From contig OX578277.1 of the NCBI GenBank assembly GCA_951217055.1, forward strand, positions 9,927,389-9,991,388: DNA of 64,000 nucleotides, given 5' to 3'. The notes beneath the pieces were generated by a model. It was not told the DNA's origin. It saw nothing but the letters and a program-made list of their open reading frames with translations, and ran no database searches. Below are positions 44,340 to 54,281 of this stretch, in pieces. Origin of the DNA: Gerris lacustris (taxonomy: Eukaryota; Arthropoda; Insecta; Hemiptera; Gerridae). How positions within the stretch are numbered: the first letter of the stretch is position 1; each line of letters starts with the position of its first letter. A program made the position numbers and the translations under genes.

Positions 44340-45622
44340 TTAGCTTTCTCATATGTGTAGTATAAGTAGAGAGAAAATTTATTGGATGGCGCAAGAATTC
44401 AATATTGATGTTTTGATGGATTTACACATTTAACCCTTTCGGTACGGTACGGAGGTAGAAATCAAAAGTAGACTTCCACAGACGGGGCCGTATTTTCAGA
44501 CCGGCCTTCCCCAGCCTGAGTCGTTTCAACCCTCACACAAAACTATCCATTCTTCAAAGCTTTCACACTATTTATTTTATATCTCCTACATTTTTTATCA
44601 TATTAGGATAATTCTTGTTTTATTACTTTTTTACATTCATCTATAATTATTTTTTTTATTTTTAATTCATTTTAGATGTTAATTTAATAATTTATAATTC
44701 TATATATACATAAAAAAAGTAAAAGTAATGTACATTTTATGAATAACTGGTATTTTTTTTTTATATAAATAACTTTTTTTCATTTCTTTATTATTTTTGA
44801 CATATTTCATATTATACAATACATTGATAATTTTTCAAACATGACAAAAAAAATAATAATAATAATAATAATAAGTCCTAGCCTTCTTTCGTATTCAGGC
44901 TTTGGACCGGCAACGGCGAAGTTAAACTTTTTTCAATTTTATTTTATTTAATTATTTTTTTAATTTTCTTTTTTTTTTCTTGAACTTAAACTACTCTTTT
45001 TTTTACATAAATCGTATAAAAAAATTGTATAAAAATTAAGTTAAGTTTTTAAGAGACATAAATATTATTTCGGAGAAAAAAAAAATAAAAAAAAGCTTTA
45101 TAAAAAGGGAAAACGCTCCAAGGATGAACGTAAGAAGGTACAATAGACTTTGACCTTCGCTGACCTCATTTGGCCTTAAAAAAATATTACGCGGGGCCGG
45201 CGCAAGTAATATGAGTCACCCGCCCTGCTAGAGTTGCAACCCCTTTCATTTTATTCTATCACTGAGAAATATTAACCCCAGCGACACCTAGTGAGCCTAT
45301 TATTTACCATTCTACATCATTCTAGTTCCGATAGATGGCGTTAGGAGTCATGTGCGACGTCAAGTACGGCTTCTATTTGAAAACATACATAAGAAAACCT
45401 CAAAACGTCTATAGACGTATGTAGGCTGTGGAAGGTACTTTTTGATTACATCCATAGATGTCTACAGTGCCGAAAGGGTTAAGGTGCCCGAGTCCGGAAA
45501 AGTGTAAAATGTGTGTGCAGAGGTGTGGAACCTTAACTAATAGACCGATTTTGATTTAATTTCGTATTCACACTTAGAAAAATTATAATTCGAGGTGAAA
45601 TTCTGTGCAATGATTGCATATT
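44340..45622 (+). repeat. Family S, degenerate copy H, split by a DNA transposon
   Basis: 44,340-44,429 carries the left part of S (GAGAGAAAATTTATTGGATGG to TTGATGGATTTACACATT). 45,483-45,622 resumes with GGTGCCCGAGTCC...AATAGACCGATTTTG. The interruption is the TTAA-flanked element at 44,434-45,478; one TTAA rejoins the halves exactly. Confidence 0.8.
44434..45478. mobile_element. piggyBac-like non-autonomous element (TTAA target)
   Basis: TTAA at 44,430-44,433 and 45,479-45,482 bracket a 1,045-bp element that starts CCCTTTCGGTAC and ends GTGCCGAAAGGG. Inside these lie subterminal inverted repeats (ATCAAAAGTA..CTTCCACAG at left, the complement CTGTGGAAGGTACTTTTTGAT at right). TTAA target, CCC/GGG termini and subterminal repeats are the piggyBac hallmarks. 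No transposase; an AT-rich core with long T runs, then ACGTCTATAGACGT palindromes near the right end. Confidence 0.85.
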
Positions 45623-46144
45623 TTTATTAAGGATTCAATGTCCTTATCAATACCTTTTCAGTAATTGTTAGAACGTGCAATGGCTTTCATTATTACCACT
45701 CCAAATTACAACTTATTAAGTACAGCTTGCTTTAATGAGCGTGGTATCACAACTTCTTTGTCAGTTTCCTTCTTAAAATCCTCAGCAGTGTTAGCCTCTG
45801 AAATGTGTAATCTTTATAGTGTTATAAAGATATAGTATATTTAATATTTATAGTATTATAAAGATATAGTATATTTATTAATATTTATAGTATTATAAAG
45901 ATATAGTATATTTAATATTTATAGTATTTTATTCAAGTTCATAGCAAAGCTTTGTTTTACACTTGTTACCAAAACCCTTGATAAGTAGCCAACATGAGTA
46001 TGTTGTGATGCTGAGAGGTGCTTGATTATATAACTGTCTTTAAAATATTGCGTACTGTATCAAATGAAACAGTACGCAAAGGATTAAAAATTGATTCTAA
46101 AAGCCTCTTTGTCTGTTTTTATTAGAGCATACTGTCATATAGGT
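45623..46144. repeat. Spacer with a short AT-rich tandem repeat
   Basis: TTATAAAGATATAGTATATTTAATATTTATAG-type unit occurs about three times at 45,826-45,931 (period ~37-40 bp). A small inverted pair, CGTACTGT/ACAGTACG, lies at 46,050-46,077. Nothing else seen. Confidence 0.6.
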
Positions 46145-46742
46145 AGTCTATGTCTTTGAGTTAAGGCTTTAGCATAGTCTTAGATGACAAACTTTGTAAC
46201 TTTCTGTGAGTCTATTAGTCTGCTTAGGGAATAGAAGGATCTGGGAGGGACTCCTTCACTTAACTTGGGATTTTCCAATAGATCCACCTACATAGTCTAT
46301 GTCTTTGAGTTAAGGCTTTAGTATAGTCTTAGATGACAAACTTTGTAACTTTCTGTGAGTCTATTAGTCTGCTTAGGGAATAGAAGGATCTAGGAGGGAC
46401 TCCTTCACTTTACCTGGGTTTGTTCAATAGATTCACCTACATAGTCTATGTCTTTGAGTTAAGGCTTTAGCATAGTCTTAGATGACAAACTTTGTAACTT
46501 TCTGTGAGTCTATTAGTCTGCTTAGGGAATAGAAGGATCTGGGAGGGACTCCTTCACTTTACCTGGGTTTGTTCAATAGATCCACCTACATAGTCTATGT
46601 CTTTGAGTTAAGGCTTTAGCATAGTCTTAGATGACAAACTTTGTAACTTTCTGTGAGTCTATTAGTCTGCTTAGGGAATAGAAGGATCTGGGAGGGACTC
46701 CTTCACTTAACTTGGGATTTTCCAATAGATCCACACCTACAT
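46145..46742. repeat. 149-bp tandem satellite, four units
   Basis: AGTCTATGTCTTTGAG begins units at 46,145, 46,294, 46,443 and 46,592, each 149-151 bp and nearly identical. Part of the unit, ACTTTCTGTGAGTCTATTAG then TCTGCTTAGGGAATAG, resembles the end of the LINE ORF at 52,840-52,875. Lies just downstream of the exon ending at 46,917. Confidence 0.95.
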
Positions 46743-46916
46743 AGTATCGTCGTTCAATTTTTAAATATAGAACGAAAGATGAAGACATCTAATAATGACA
46801 CCAATGGCCACCTCTACAAAATATAAACCAAGCAAACAGAGACTTGCTTGATTTAAGAAATTTAAATTACCTATGGGGCTTATTATAATCATAAAAGTAA
46901 AAATAAAAAGACTCAC

Positions 46917-47063
46917 TGCTTTCCGTTTCTCGTCAGCAGACGCAGCACTCTGAGATCTGTTCCTAAAGAGATGGATGACTTTAGCTACTGGTCCTCTAGA
47001 TCCAGAACCACTTGTACTAGGTATAGCTTCATCTCCTACCGACCCACCCTTACCACCCGAACC
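46917..47063 (-). CDS. Internal exon 3 of a host gene (candidate AMPK gamma, long isoform)
   Basis: 147 bp, 49 codons, phase 0 at both ends. The acceptor is TTGTGTTTCAG and the donor is GTGAGT, both strong. The peptide begins G-S-G-G-K-G-G-S, continues S-T-S-G-S-G-S-R-G-P-V-A-K-V-I and ends H-L-F-R-N-R-S-Q-S-A-A-S-A-D-E-K-R-K-A. R-N-R-S-Q-S-A is a typical basophilic-kinase or 14-3-3 type site. Joined in frame to the exon at 50,484-50,734 it gives a low-complexity regulatory region. Order, strand and the paired R-x-R-S-x-S boxes recall the N-terminal extension of insect SNF4Agamma (AMPK gamma), upstream of its CBS domains. The exon call is firm; the family name is from memory of that region and uncertain. 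The next exon is not in the window. Confidence 0.8.
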
Positions 47064-47114
47064 CTGAAACACAAACAAATAACACCATTACATTTGTATG
47101 TAATATAATGAACA

Positions 47115-47280
47115 CAATTTGTGTGAGTGAGAGACACCAAGGGATGTGCCACGCACATAGGAACTGTTCCAACATTAGAAATTATGTCAATAAGATATTG
47201 GCTCAACAATACGCCATGTCCTGCATCGTTCCGTCACATCCGACACATCAGGGGCTTAGTGTCTCTCACTCACAAACACG
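47115..47280. repeat. Short inverted repeat in intron
   Basis: GTGAGTGAGAGACACCAAGG near 47,126-47,145 is mirrored by CTTAGTGTCTCTCACTCAC at 47,258-47,276 around a ~110-bp loop. Confidence 0.75.
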
Positions 47281-47564
47281 GTATTATATGGCTGAAATAT
47301 AATGAATCTTCACACAAAAGATTTAAACCTCTTGTCTCAACTCCAACACTGACTATTTCCCTTTCACAATTAATAAAAGTACAAAACATCTCCCACTTTA
47401 TAGTCTATAATGTTGCAAACAATTAGTTTGATTATTCTAAACTTCTAAATTATACAGTGAAAAATATCTAAAAGAAGAGTAAGGAATTGTGAAAATGGTT
47501 TATCTGACAGTAGCTAAAAAGTTAAAATAATTTCCAAAAATATTAAAATCAGGTTACCTTACAG

Positions 47565-47845
47565 AAACAGTCAGTGTAAGGAAGTTTATTGTACAAAGCT
47601 AACTTTCAACTACAAATAGTCATCTTCAGTACCGGTGAGAAGAGATCAAGTGTGAAAGAGAAACAGTCAGTGTAGGAGTTGAGACAGAGGTTTAAATCTC
47701 CTGTCTTTAGTAAGTTTATTGTACAAAGCTAACTTTCAACTACAAATAGTCATCTTCAGTACCGGTGAGAAGAGATCAAGTGTGAAAGAGAAACAGTCAG
47801 TGTAGGAGTTGAGACAGAGGTTTAAATCTCCTGTCTTTTGTATTG
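47565..47845 (-). repeat. 130-bp satellite, two units in reverse orientation
   Basis: Two units of the satellite found at 48,386-50,329, but inverted relative to it. A further plus-strand fragment (AGATTTAAACCTCTTGTC and CACTGACTATTTCCCTTTC) lies at 47,320-47,375. Confidence 0.9.
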
Positions 47846-48385
47846 TACAAAGATACTTGGGAATAGAGACAATAATTTTCCCTAATAACTATAAGAGAAA
47901 GTTTATCTGAAATTCTTTAATCAAAATATACATTTAAAGATATGCAGAGTAATTAAAAAATTCCTCTGAAGTTATTACAGAAAAAATGGGACTTTAATTA
48001 TATTGATAGTAACGCCAGATCTATATTGCTATGTGAAGTTAATAACTACGTCTGAATTTGAAAATAATTGTTTAGCATTTAAATTGATGAGATCATCGCA
48101 GAAAGCATTTAAACTGTTTTTCTTTAAAGAGGAATTTAAAACATAATTATGAATTTCCACTTGTTTTAATATGTAGGGTTGAAATGTTATGTAATGCATT
48201 GATATGTACATTGTTAAATCATCTTTTGTACAAACTAAAATAGTAATTGTTAGTTTGTAATATAGCGTTCTAATGCTGTGATGCCTGGTTATGTCCAATA
48301 TTGAAAGGTTGTACACAACTCATCTATTGTACAACTAAAATAGCAATTATTTATCCTGTGATGTTTAGATGCTGTTACACATGAC
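47846..48385. other. Intron sequence between inverted satellite blocks
   Basis: Single-copy AT-rich DNA; a 95-codon minus-strand frame at 48,029-48,316 lacks recognised similarity. It would be the loop if the two satellite blocks paired. Confidence 0.35.
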
Positions 48386-50329
48386 TGATTATTATCTTTC
48401 ACACTTGATCTCTCCTCACCGGTACTGAAGATGACTATTTGTAGTTGAAAGTTAGCTTTGTACAATAAACTTACTAAAGACAGGAGATTTAAACCTCTGT
48501 CTCAACTCCTACACTGACTGTTTCTCTTTCACACTTGATCTCTTCTCACCGGTACTGAAGATGACTATTTGTAGTTGAAAGTTAGCTTTGTACAATAAAC
48601 TTACTAAAGACAGGAGATTTAAACCTCTGTCTCAACTCCTGCACTGACTGTTTCTCTTTCACACTTGATCTCTTCTCACCGGTACTGAAGATGACTATTT
48701 GTAGTTGAAAGTTAGCTTTGTACAATAAACTTACTAAAGACAGGAGATTTAAACCTCTGTCTCAACTCCTACACTGACTGTTTCTCTTTCACACTTGATC
48801 TCTTCTCACCGGTACTGAAGATGACTATTTGTAGTTCAAAGTTAGCTTTGTACAATAAACTTACTAAAGACAGGAGATTTAAACCTCTGTCTCAACTCCT
48901 ACACTGACTGTTTCTCTTTCACACTTGATCTCTTCTCACCGGTACTGAAGATGACTATTTGTAGTTGAAAGTTAGCTTTGTACAATAAACTTACTAAAGA
49001 CAGGAGATTTAAACCTCTGTCTCAACTCCTGCACTGACTGTTTCTCTTTCACACTTGATCTCTTCTCACCGGTACTGAAGATGACTATTTGTAGTTGAAA
49101 GTTAGCTTTGTACAATAAACTTACTAAAGACAGGAGATTTAAACCTCTGTCTCAACTCCTACACTGACTGTTTCTCTTTCACACTTGATCTCTTCTCACC
49201 GGTACTGAAGATGACTATTTGTAGTTGAAAGTTAGCTTTGTACAATAAACTTACTAAAGACAGGAGATTTAAACCTCTGTCTCAACTCCTACACTGACTG
49301 TTTCTCTTTCACACTTGATCTCTTCTCACCGGTACTGAAGATGACTACTTGTAGTTGAAAGTTAGCTTTGTACAATAAACTTACTAAAGACAGGAGATTT
49401 AAACCTCTGTCTCAACTCCTGCACTGACTGTTTCTCTTTCACACTTGATCTCTTCTCACCGGTACTGAAGATGACTATTTGTAGTTGAAAGTTAGCTTTG
49501 TACAATAAACTTACTAAAGACAGGAGATTTAAACCTCTGTCTCAACTCCTGCACTGACTGTTTCTCTTTCACACTTGATCTCTTCTCACCGGTACTGAAG
49601 ATGACTATTTGTAGTTGAAAGTTAGCTTTGTACAATAAACTTACTAAAGACAGGAGATTTAAACCTCTGTCTCAACTCCTACACTGACTGTTTCTCTTTC
49701 ACACTTGATCTCTTCTCACCGGTACTGAAGATGACTATTTGTAGTTGAAAGTTAGCTTTGTACAATAAACTTACTAAAGACAGGAGATTTAAACCTCTGT
49801 CTCAACTCCTACACTGACTGTTTCTCTTTCACACTTGATCTCTTCTCACCGGTACTGAAGATGACTATTTGTAGTTGAAAGTTAGCTTTGTACAATAAAC
49901 TTACTAAAGACAGGAGATTTAAACCTCTGTCTCAACTCCTGCACTGACTGTTTCTCTTTCACACTTGATCTCTTCTCACCGGTACTGAAGATGACTATTT
50001 GTAGTTGAAAGTTAGCTTTGTACAATAAACTTACTAAAGACAGGAGATTTAAACCTCTGTCTCAACTCCTACACTGACTGTTTCTCTTTCACACTTGATC
50101 TCTTCTCACCGGTACTGAAGATGACTATTTGTAGTTCAAAGTTAGCTTTGTACAATAAACTTACTAAAGACAGGAGATTTAAACCTCTGTCTCAACTCCT
50201 ACACTGACTGTTTCTCTTTCACACTTGATCTCTTCTCACCGGTACTGAAGATGACTATTTGTAGTTGAAAGTTAGCTTTGTACAATAAACTTACAACAGA
50301 TGGGAGATTCAAATCTCTCTCTCAACTCC
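48386..50329 (+). repeat. 130-bp satellite, fifteen units
   Basis: Fifteen units at an exact 130-bp step (TCTTCTCACCGGTACTGAAG at 48,411, 48,541, 48,671 ... 50,231). Units differ by one or two bases (for example CCTACACTG/CCTGCACTG, AGTTGAAAG/AGTTCAAAG). Each contains CTGAAGA, T, GACT, loop, AGTT, GAAA, a hammerhead-ribozyme-like core, followed by TTTGTACAATAAA. Lies wholly in an intron of the host gene. Confidence 0.95.
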
Positions 50330-50483
50330 TAATGTAATTTATTGAAATTTATATAGTAAAGAACTAGTTTCTGAAGTATTAAAATAATTGTCATCCTTAC
50401 AATTTGATGGTATTGTTTTCACTAATCTCTGTGAAGATACATATTAACTTTAATTTTTTTCTTCACATTAAGAAAATACTTAC

Positions 50484-50734
50484 GCCCATAGCATTTCGAA
50501 CATGCCCCATGAGAGTAGGCTTCTTCTGATTTGCATTAGCATCTGATTTTGATCTAGGTCTGAACACTTCAAAGATGGATGGTATATGAGTCTGCTGGAC
50601 TCTAGGAGGACCTGTACCACCCACAGCACCTGTTACAGTATGGTAGACGGAGTGTCGACCACCGGATCTATGGCGTCGACCAGTCACGAGTGCAACCATC
50701 TGCCGACCAGGATTACCTCCTCCCCACGTACTTT
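50484..50734 (-). CDS. Internal exon 2 of a host gene (candidate AMPK gamma, long isoform)
   Basis: 251 bp; acceptor TTTTCTTGTAG, donor GTAAGT. It enters in phase 1 (completing a codon with the G from the exon at 57,684) and leaves in phase 0, exactly fitting its neighbours. It encodes 84 residues: E-S-T-W-G-G-G-N-P-G, an Arg/Gly-rich stretch, P-P-R-V-Q-Q-T-H-I-P-S-I-F-E-V-F, then R-P-R-S-K-S-D-A and K-K-P-T-L-M-G-H-V-R-N-A-M-G. R-P-R-S-K-S-D is a basophilic phosphosite pattern. The rest is predicted to be disordered. Resemblance to the long-isoform N-terminus of insect SNF4Agamma is the basis of the tentative name. The alternative is another large Ser-rich cytoplasmic regulator. Exon status is strongly supported by phase and splice sites. 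Confidence 0.8.
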
Positions 50735-51295
50735 CTACAAGAAAAAACAAAAAAAGATATTATATTAATTATATTTAATTTATTTAAACATAATTATATT
50801 AAAATACGAAATTGTTTACATTATCCCATTATCTTCTCCTAAAGTACCAACATTTAATAAGGTATGATTAATTATCTTAAATCTTTAATGGACGAAATTA
50901 AAACAAAACTCGAGGGGTATATTAAAGAATTTTAATAATTTTTTAACTATTGCTTTAAAAGCGAAGATTTAAAACAGATGTCTAAATTGCTCTTTCGCTA
51001 ACACTAACACAGGCAAGGCCTGAAGATGCCCAGGTATACTGAAATATAGCCAAAAAAAAAAATTAGTAAATGGAATAAATATTTTTATTTTCAACCTTTT
51101 TCATCCCTGAAGACCCAAGTAAAAGAAATTTTAACGAAATTGTTTATTTTCTAGGGATCTTCAAATATTAATGCTTAAACACACCATTTAAGTTAATTAT
51201 TTTATGTAAACTAATTAAATCAATTTAGTAGCATATAAATCCAATTCCAATGTTGTTTAATAGTTAGAATATAGCATTATAATTTTGTAGACTAC
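50735..51295. other. Intron sequence with a hammerhead-like relic
   Basis: 51,018-51,110 repeats the 37,480-37,545 relic (CCTGAAGATGCCCAGGTAT...AATATAGCC, later AATAAATATTTTTATTTTC). Remainder AT-rich with no feature. Confidence 0.5.
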
Positions 51296-51384
51296 CAGTG
51301 GCGTAAATATGGGCCCGCACGGGCCTGCATTGCGAGAGGGCCCTCACCGTCAGTGGGCCCCCAAATCAACGACGACGGGGGCCC
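51296..51384 (+). mobile_element. Left end of a hAT-like element related to element C
   Basis: CAGTGGCGTAAATATGGGCC then CGCACGGGCCTGCATTGCG closely matches 25,951-25,990. No right end found; the LINE fragment follows immediately. Confidence 0.6.
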
Positions 51385-52999
51385 CCAGTTGGATGGAAGT
51401 AATGGATGGAAGTAAAGAACTGATGCTAAGTGGTAAGAAGCTTAACCTCGCAGACTCAGTAAAATATCTAGGTGTAATTTTGGACAAAAAACTGACCTGG
51501 AAACTTCATCTTGAAGCAAAACTGAATAAGGCAATGGCGGCCTTTTGGGTATGCCGGAAGGCCATTGGTCCCACCTGGGGATTACAACCTAAAGTACTGC
51601 ATTGGATCTTTACTGCCATGGTGAGACCAATTCTTTCCTATGCATGTGTCGTCTGGTGGCCAAGGATATCCTTAGGAACTGCAAAGAAATCACTTCAGCA
51701 CCTTCAAAGAACGGCTTGTGTTGGTATACTAGGAGCAATGAAAACTACACCAACCCTGGCACTTGAGGCTATGCTATGCTTACCACCTTTAGAGATGTAC
51801 CTGAAGTACGAAGCTATGTTAGCTTCATATCGCCTGCACTGTGCTGGTTTATGGATGGGATATGACAGTATAGGACACAGTGCAATATGGAATTGTATCA
51901 CAGAAATCTGCCCGGAAGTAGTGATGTTACAGGACTCTATGATACCACAGTGGGATTTTGACATTAGCTGGGAGTATCTGCTTCCTTCAAGACAAGACTG
52001 GGAACCTGGAGATGATCCTCAAGTGCCACCAGGAACAGACATGTGGTTCACCGACGGGTCCCGAATCGAAGAATTATCAGGGGCTGGGGTTTACTGTGCA
52101 GAACCCCGATATGAGCTTAGTGTTAGCTTAGGCAAATATGCCACTGTATTTCAGGCAGAGATATATGCAATTTTGGCCTGTTCTCAAATTATCCTGAATA
52201 ACAATATGCTTAACAGACAAATCTGAATCTACTCTGACAGCCAGGCAGCGATCAAAGCACTGGTTGCACCAAGGTATACATCTAAGCTGGTTGCTGAGTG
52301 CAAAAGCCATCTTAACACTCTTGGACAACTTAACAAGGTACAACTGATATGGGTTCCTGGACATTGTGGCATTGAGGGGAATGAGATTGCTGACCAGTTA
52401 GCTAAAACGGGTTCCAATTCGACCCCAATTACACCAGAACCAGTTGTTGGCGTGCCACGTTGTGGAGTGAAACATTCCATAAGGACATTCATGAGGCTAG
52501 ATATGAACAGAATATGGAACACTGCTTCAGGTATGCGACAATCAAAAATGATGATCCGGGAACCATCTCAGCATCTTACCAGATCGCTGCTCTCGCTCAA
52601 AAAGCAATCCTGTCACCTTTTGACAGGATTTCTTACTGGACACTGTATGCTAAATCGACATCTACATCTGCTTGGCCTAGCAGAAAGCCCAGTGTGCAGG
52701 TTGTGCGAGGAAGAGGATGAAACACCTTCTCATCTTATTAGCAGCTGTCCTGCTTTAACACGCTTGAGGTGGAGAATCTTTGGCTCAGCCATCCTGCCAA
52801 TTGAAGAACTAAGGTTACTTCCCCTAAACAAGGTGCTCACTTTCTGTGGGTCTGTCAGCTTGCTTAGAGGATAGGGTGCTATAGGATGGACTATTAAACC
52901 GGGTTTGCACCTTGGATCCAATCATGAGGTCTTATTGCTTCGGACTTTTTTTTTTTATAAAAAAAGTCCCCCGGGAAAAAAAAAAAAAAAAAAAAAAAA
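51385..52999 (+). mobile_element. 5'-truncated RNase H-bearing LINE with poly(A)
   Basis: Only the 3' third of a LINE is present: end of RT, connector, RNase H, C-terminal CCHC, then ~100 bp of 3' UTR and an A run at 52,977-52,999. RNase H after RT places it in the I/LOA/R1-like assemblage rather than Jockey. It sits in the intron between host exons 1 and 2. Confidence 0.85.
51393..52874 (+). pseudogene. LINE ORF2 C-terminal part: RT thumb, RNase H, zinc knuckle
   Basis: One frame interrupted by a single TGA at 52,224-52,226. It opens with V-K-Y-L-G-V-I-L-D-K-K-L-T-W, the conserved post-motif-C segment of LINE reverse transcriptases, so motifs A to C are missing. RNase H follows: F-T-D-G-S-R (first catalytic Asp), A-E-I-Y-A-I-L-A (Glu), then across the TGA Y-S-D-S-Q-A-A (Asp) and V-P-G-H-C-G-I-E-G-N-E-I-A-D (His, Asp). 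All RNase H catalytic residues are present. Near the end C-R-L-C, H and C form a C2HC knuckle before the terminal stop at 52,874. A cysteine codon changed to TGA would explain the break. It is non-autonomous and 5'-truncated. Confidence 0.85.
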
Positions 53000-53043
53000 A
53001 TCCCCAGAGAGAAGAGACATGTTCCACACTAGTGTTTAGACCT
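53000..53043 (+). repeat. Stray piece of the 140-bp satellite sequence
   Basis: CCCCAGAGAGAAGAGACATG and TTCCACACTAGTG match the 140-bp satellite at window start (CCCAGAGAGGTGAGACATG, TTCCACACTAATG) and lie directly after the LINE poly(A). Confidence 0.65.
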
Positions 53044-53932
53044 CCCAAGCAGTTATATATATTTTTTTGTCAAGTTTTAAATGAGTATTTCTTGAAAGTC
53101 AATTAGACTGTCTGACTTCCAGCCTAGGACTTTTCTCCTGCTACCTTAATTAGATGTAGCAACCATTGCTCTCTTTATTATTATTAAAGCTTCAATGGTT
53201 ATCAAATCTAATTAAAGACCTACACCAGCACTTCTGCCAAAGGCAAACACAGCAACACAGTAGGGAGAGACACTCTATTCTCTATAGTCCGTAGTTCCAT
53301 TATAATGCCGGATTAGTGCACACCATATGTACGCTCTGATCCCTACATTCCAGTGTTTCAGTAGTAGATTTGTATCATCCTAGGGATGCCTTGTTCCCTC
53401 TGTATGAATCAGACTTCATCTTAGGAAATATTGATCTTGTGTCAAAGAGATGGCCTTATCTCTTCACCAGGATTAGTGTCACTGTCTCTTGGGATATACC
53501 TTAATCCAAGAAAATACCCCCCCCACCCCTTGCTTGATTCTTCGAAGCAGTTTGGGGCTATTGTCTTTACCGGAACTACTCTCTACACCGAACTGGTTTT
53601 ATCTTATCTTATACTTTTACCTTTCTCTTTATTTAAAGGACATTTCACTTAGTTACCTATTATTGTATGTCTTATAAATACAAAAAAAAGCCATGTACAA
53701 ACTGGAAAGCTACAGTTCAAGAAAAGAGGCCATCTCAGCAGGATTCCTCCTGATACAGGGTGTTTTAGATAGAAATAAAAACTCAGATCTGAGAGAAATG
53801 TTCCACTTTAAAAAGTTTCCTGTTAATACAGGTATTACTGTTCATTTGTCTGTAATTTTCCATGGCTCAGTTCGATTTACCAGCAAGTAAATTATTGTAA
53901 TGTACATAAGTATACATCTATATATGATTTGG
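53044..53932. other. Intron sequence, no feature recognised
   Basis: AGATGTAGCAACCATTG and CAATGGTTATCAAATCT form a short imperfect inverted repeat near 53,153-53,212. CAGGGTGTTTTAGAT at 53,757 resembles a Tc1/mariner-type end. Small open frames have no recognised similarity. Confidence 0.4.
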
Positions 53933-53935
53933 TAA

Positions 53936-54278
53936 AGCCTCGTTTTCATTCTAACAAGTTTCAGGCACATGTTCCGCAACATGTGCCCGGCACTACTGTT
54001 TCTTAATTCCCTTCTACATCTGCAACATTTGTATAGACAGAGAGAGGCCTGGAGTGCAAGACTTTAGTTCAGTCTGTACTGTGATTCCCAGTGTTTCTTG
54101 AGTGATTTGTCAAGTTGAGCGTATATGAATGACCCAGCTACTTTGTGTCCCACAGTCGCTTAGCACATTTTTGTCCCCAGCACTTGCCCCGCAACATGTT
54201 GCAGACTGTTTCCATTTCAACAAAATCCTGGCACTTGTACTGGCACTGGACAAATTTTGTAGTAATAGAAACGAGGCT
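53936..54278. mobile_element. 343-bp MITE with TAA target duplication (Harbinger-like)
   Basis: Ends AGCCTCGTTTTCATTCTA and TAATAGAAACGAGGCT are inverted. TAA flanks both sides (53,933-53,935 and 54,279-54,281). A 3-bp TWA duplication is characteristic of PIF/Harbinger. The interior has a perfect hairpin GGCACATGTT-CCGC-AACATGTGCC and a second CGCAACATGTTGC. No ORF. Confidence 0.75.
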
Positions 54279-54281
54279 TAA

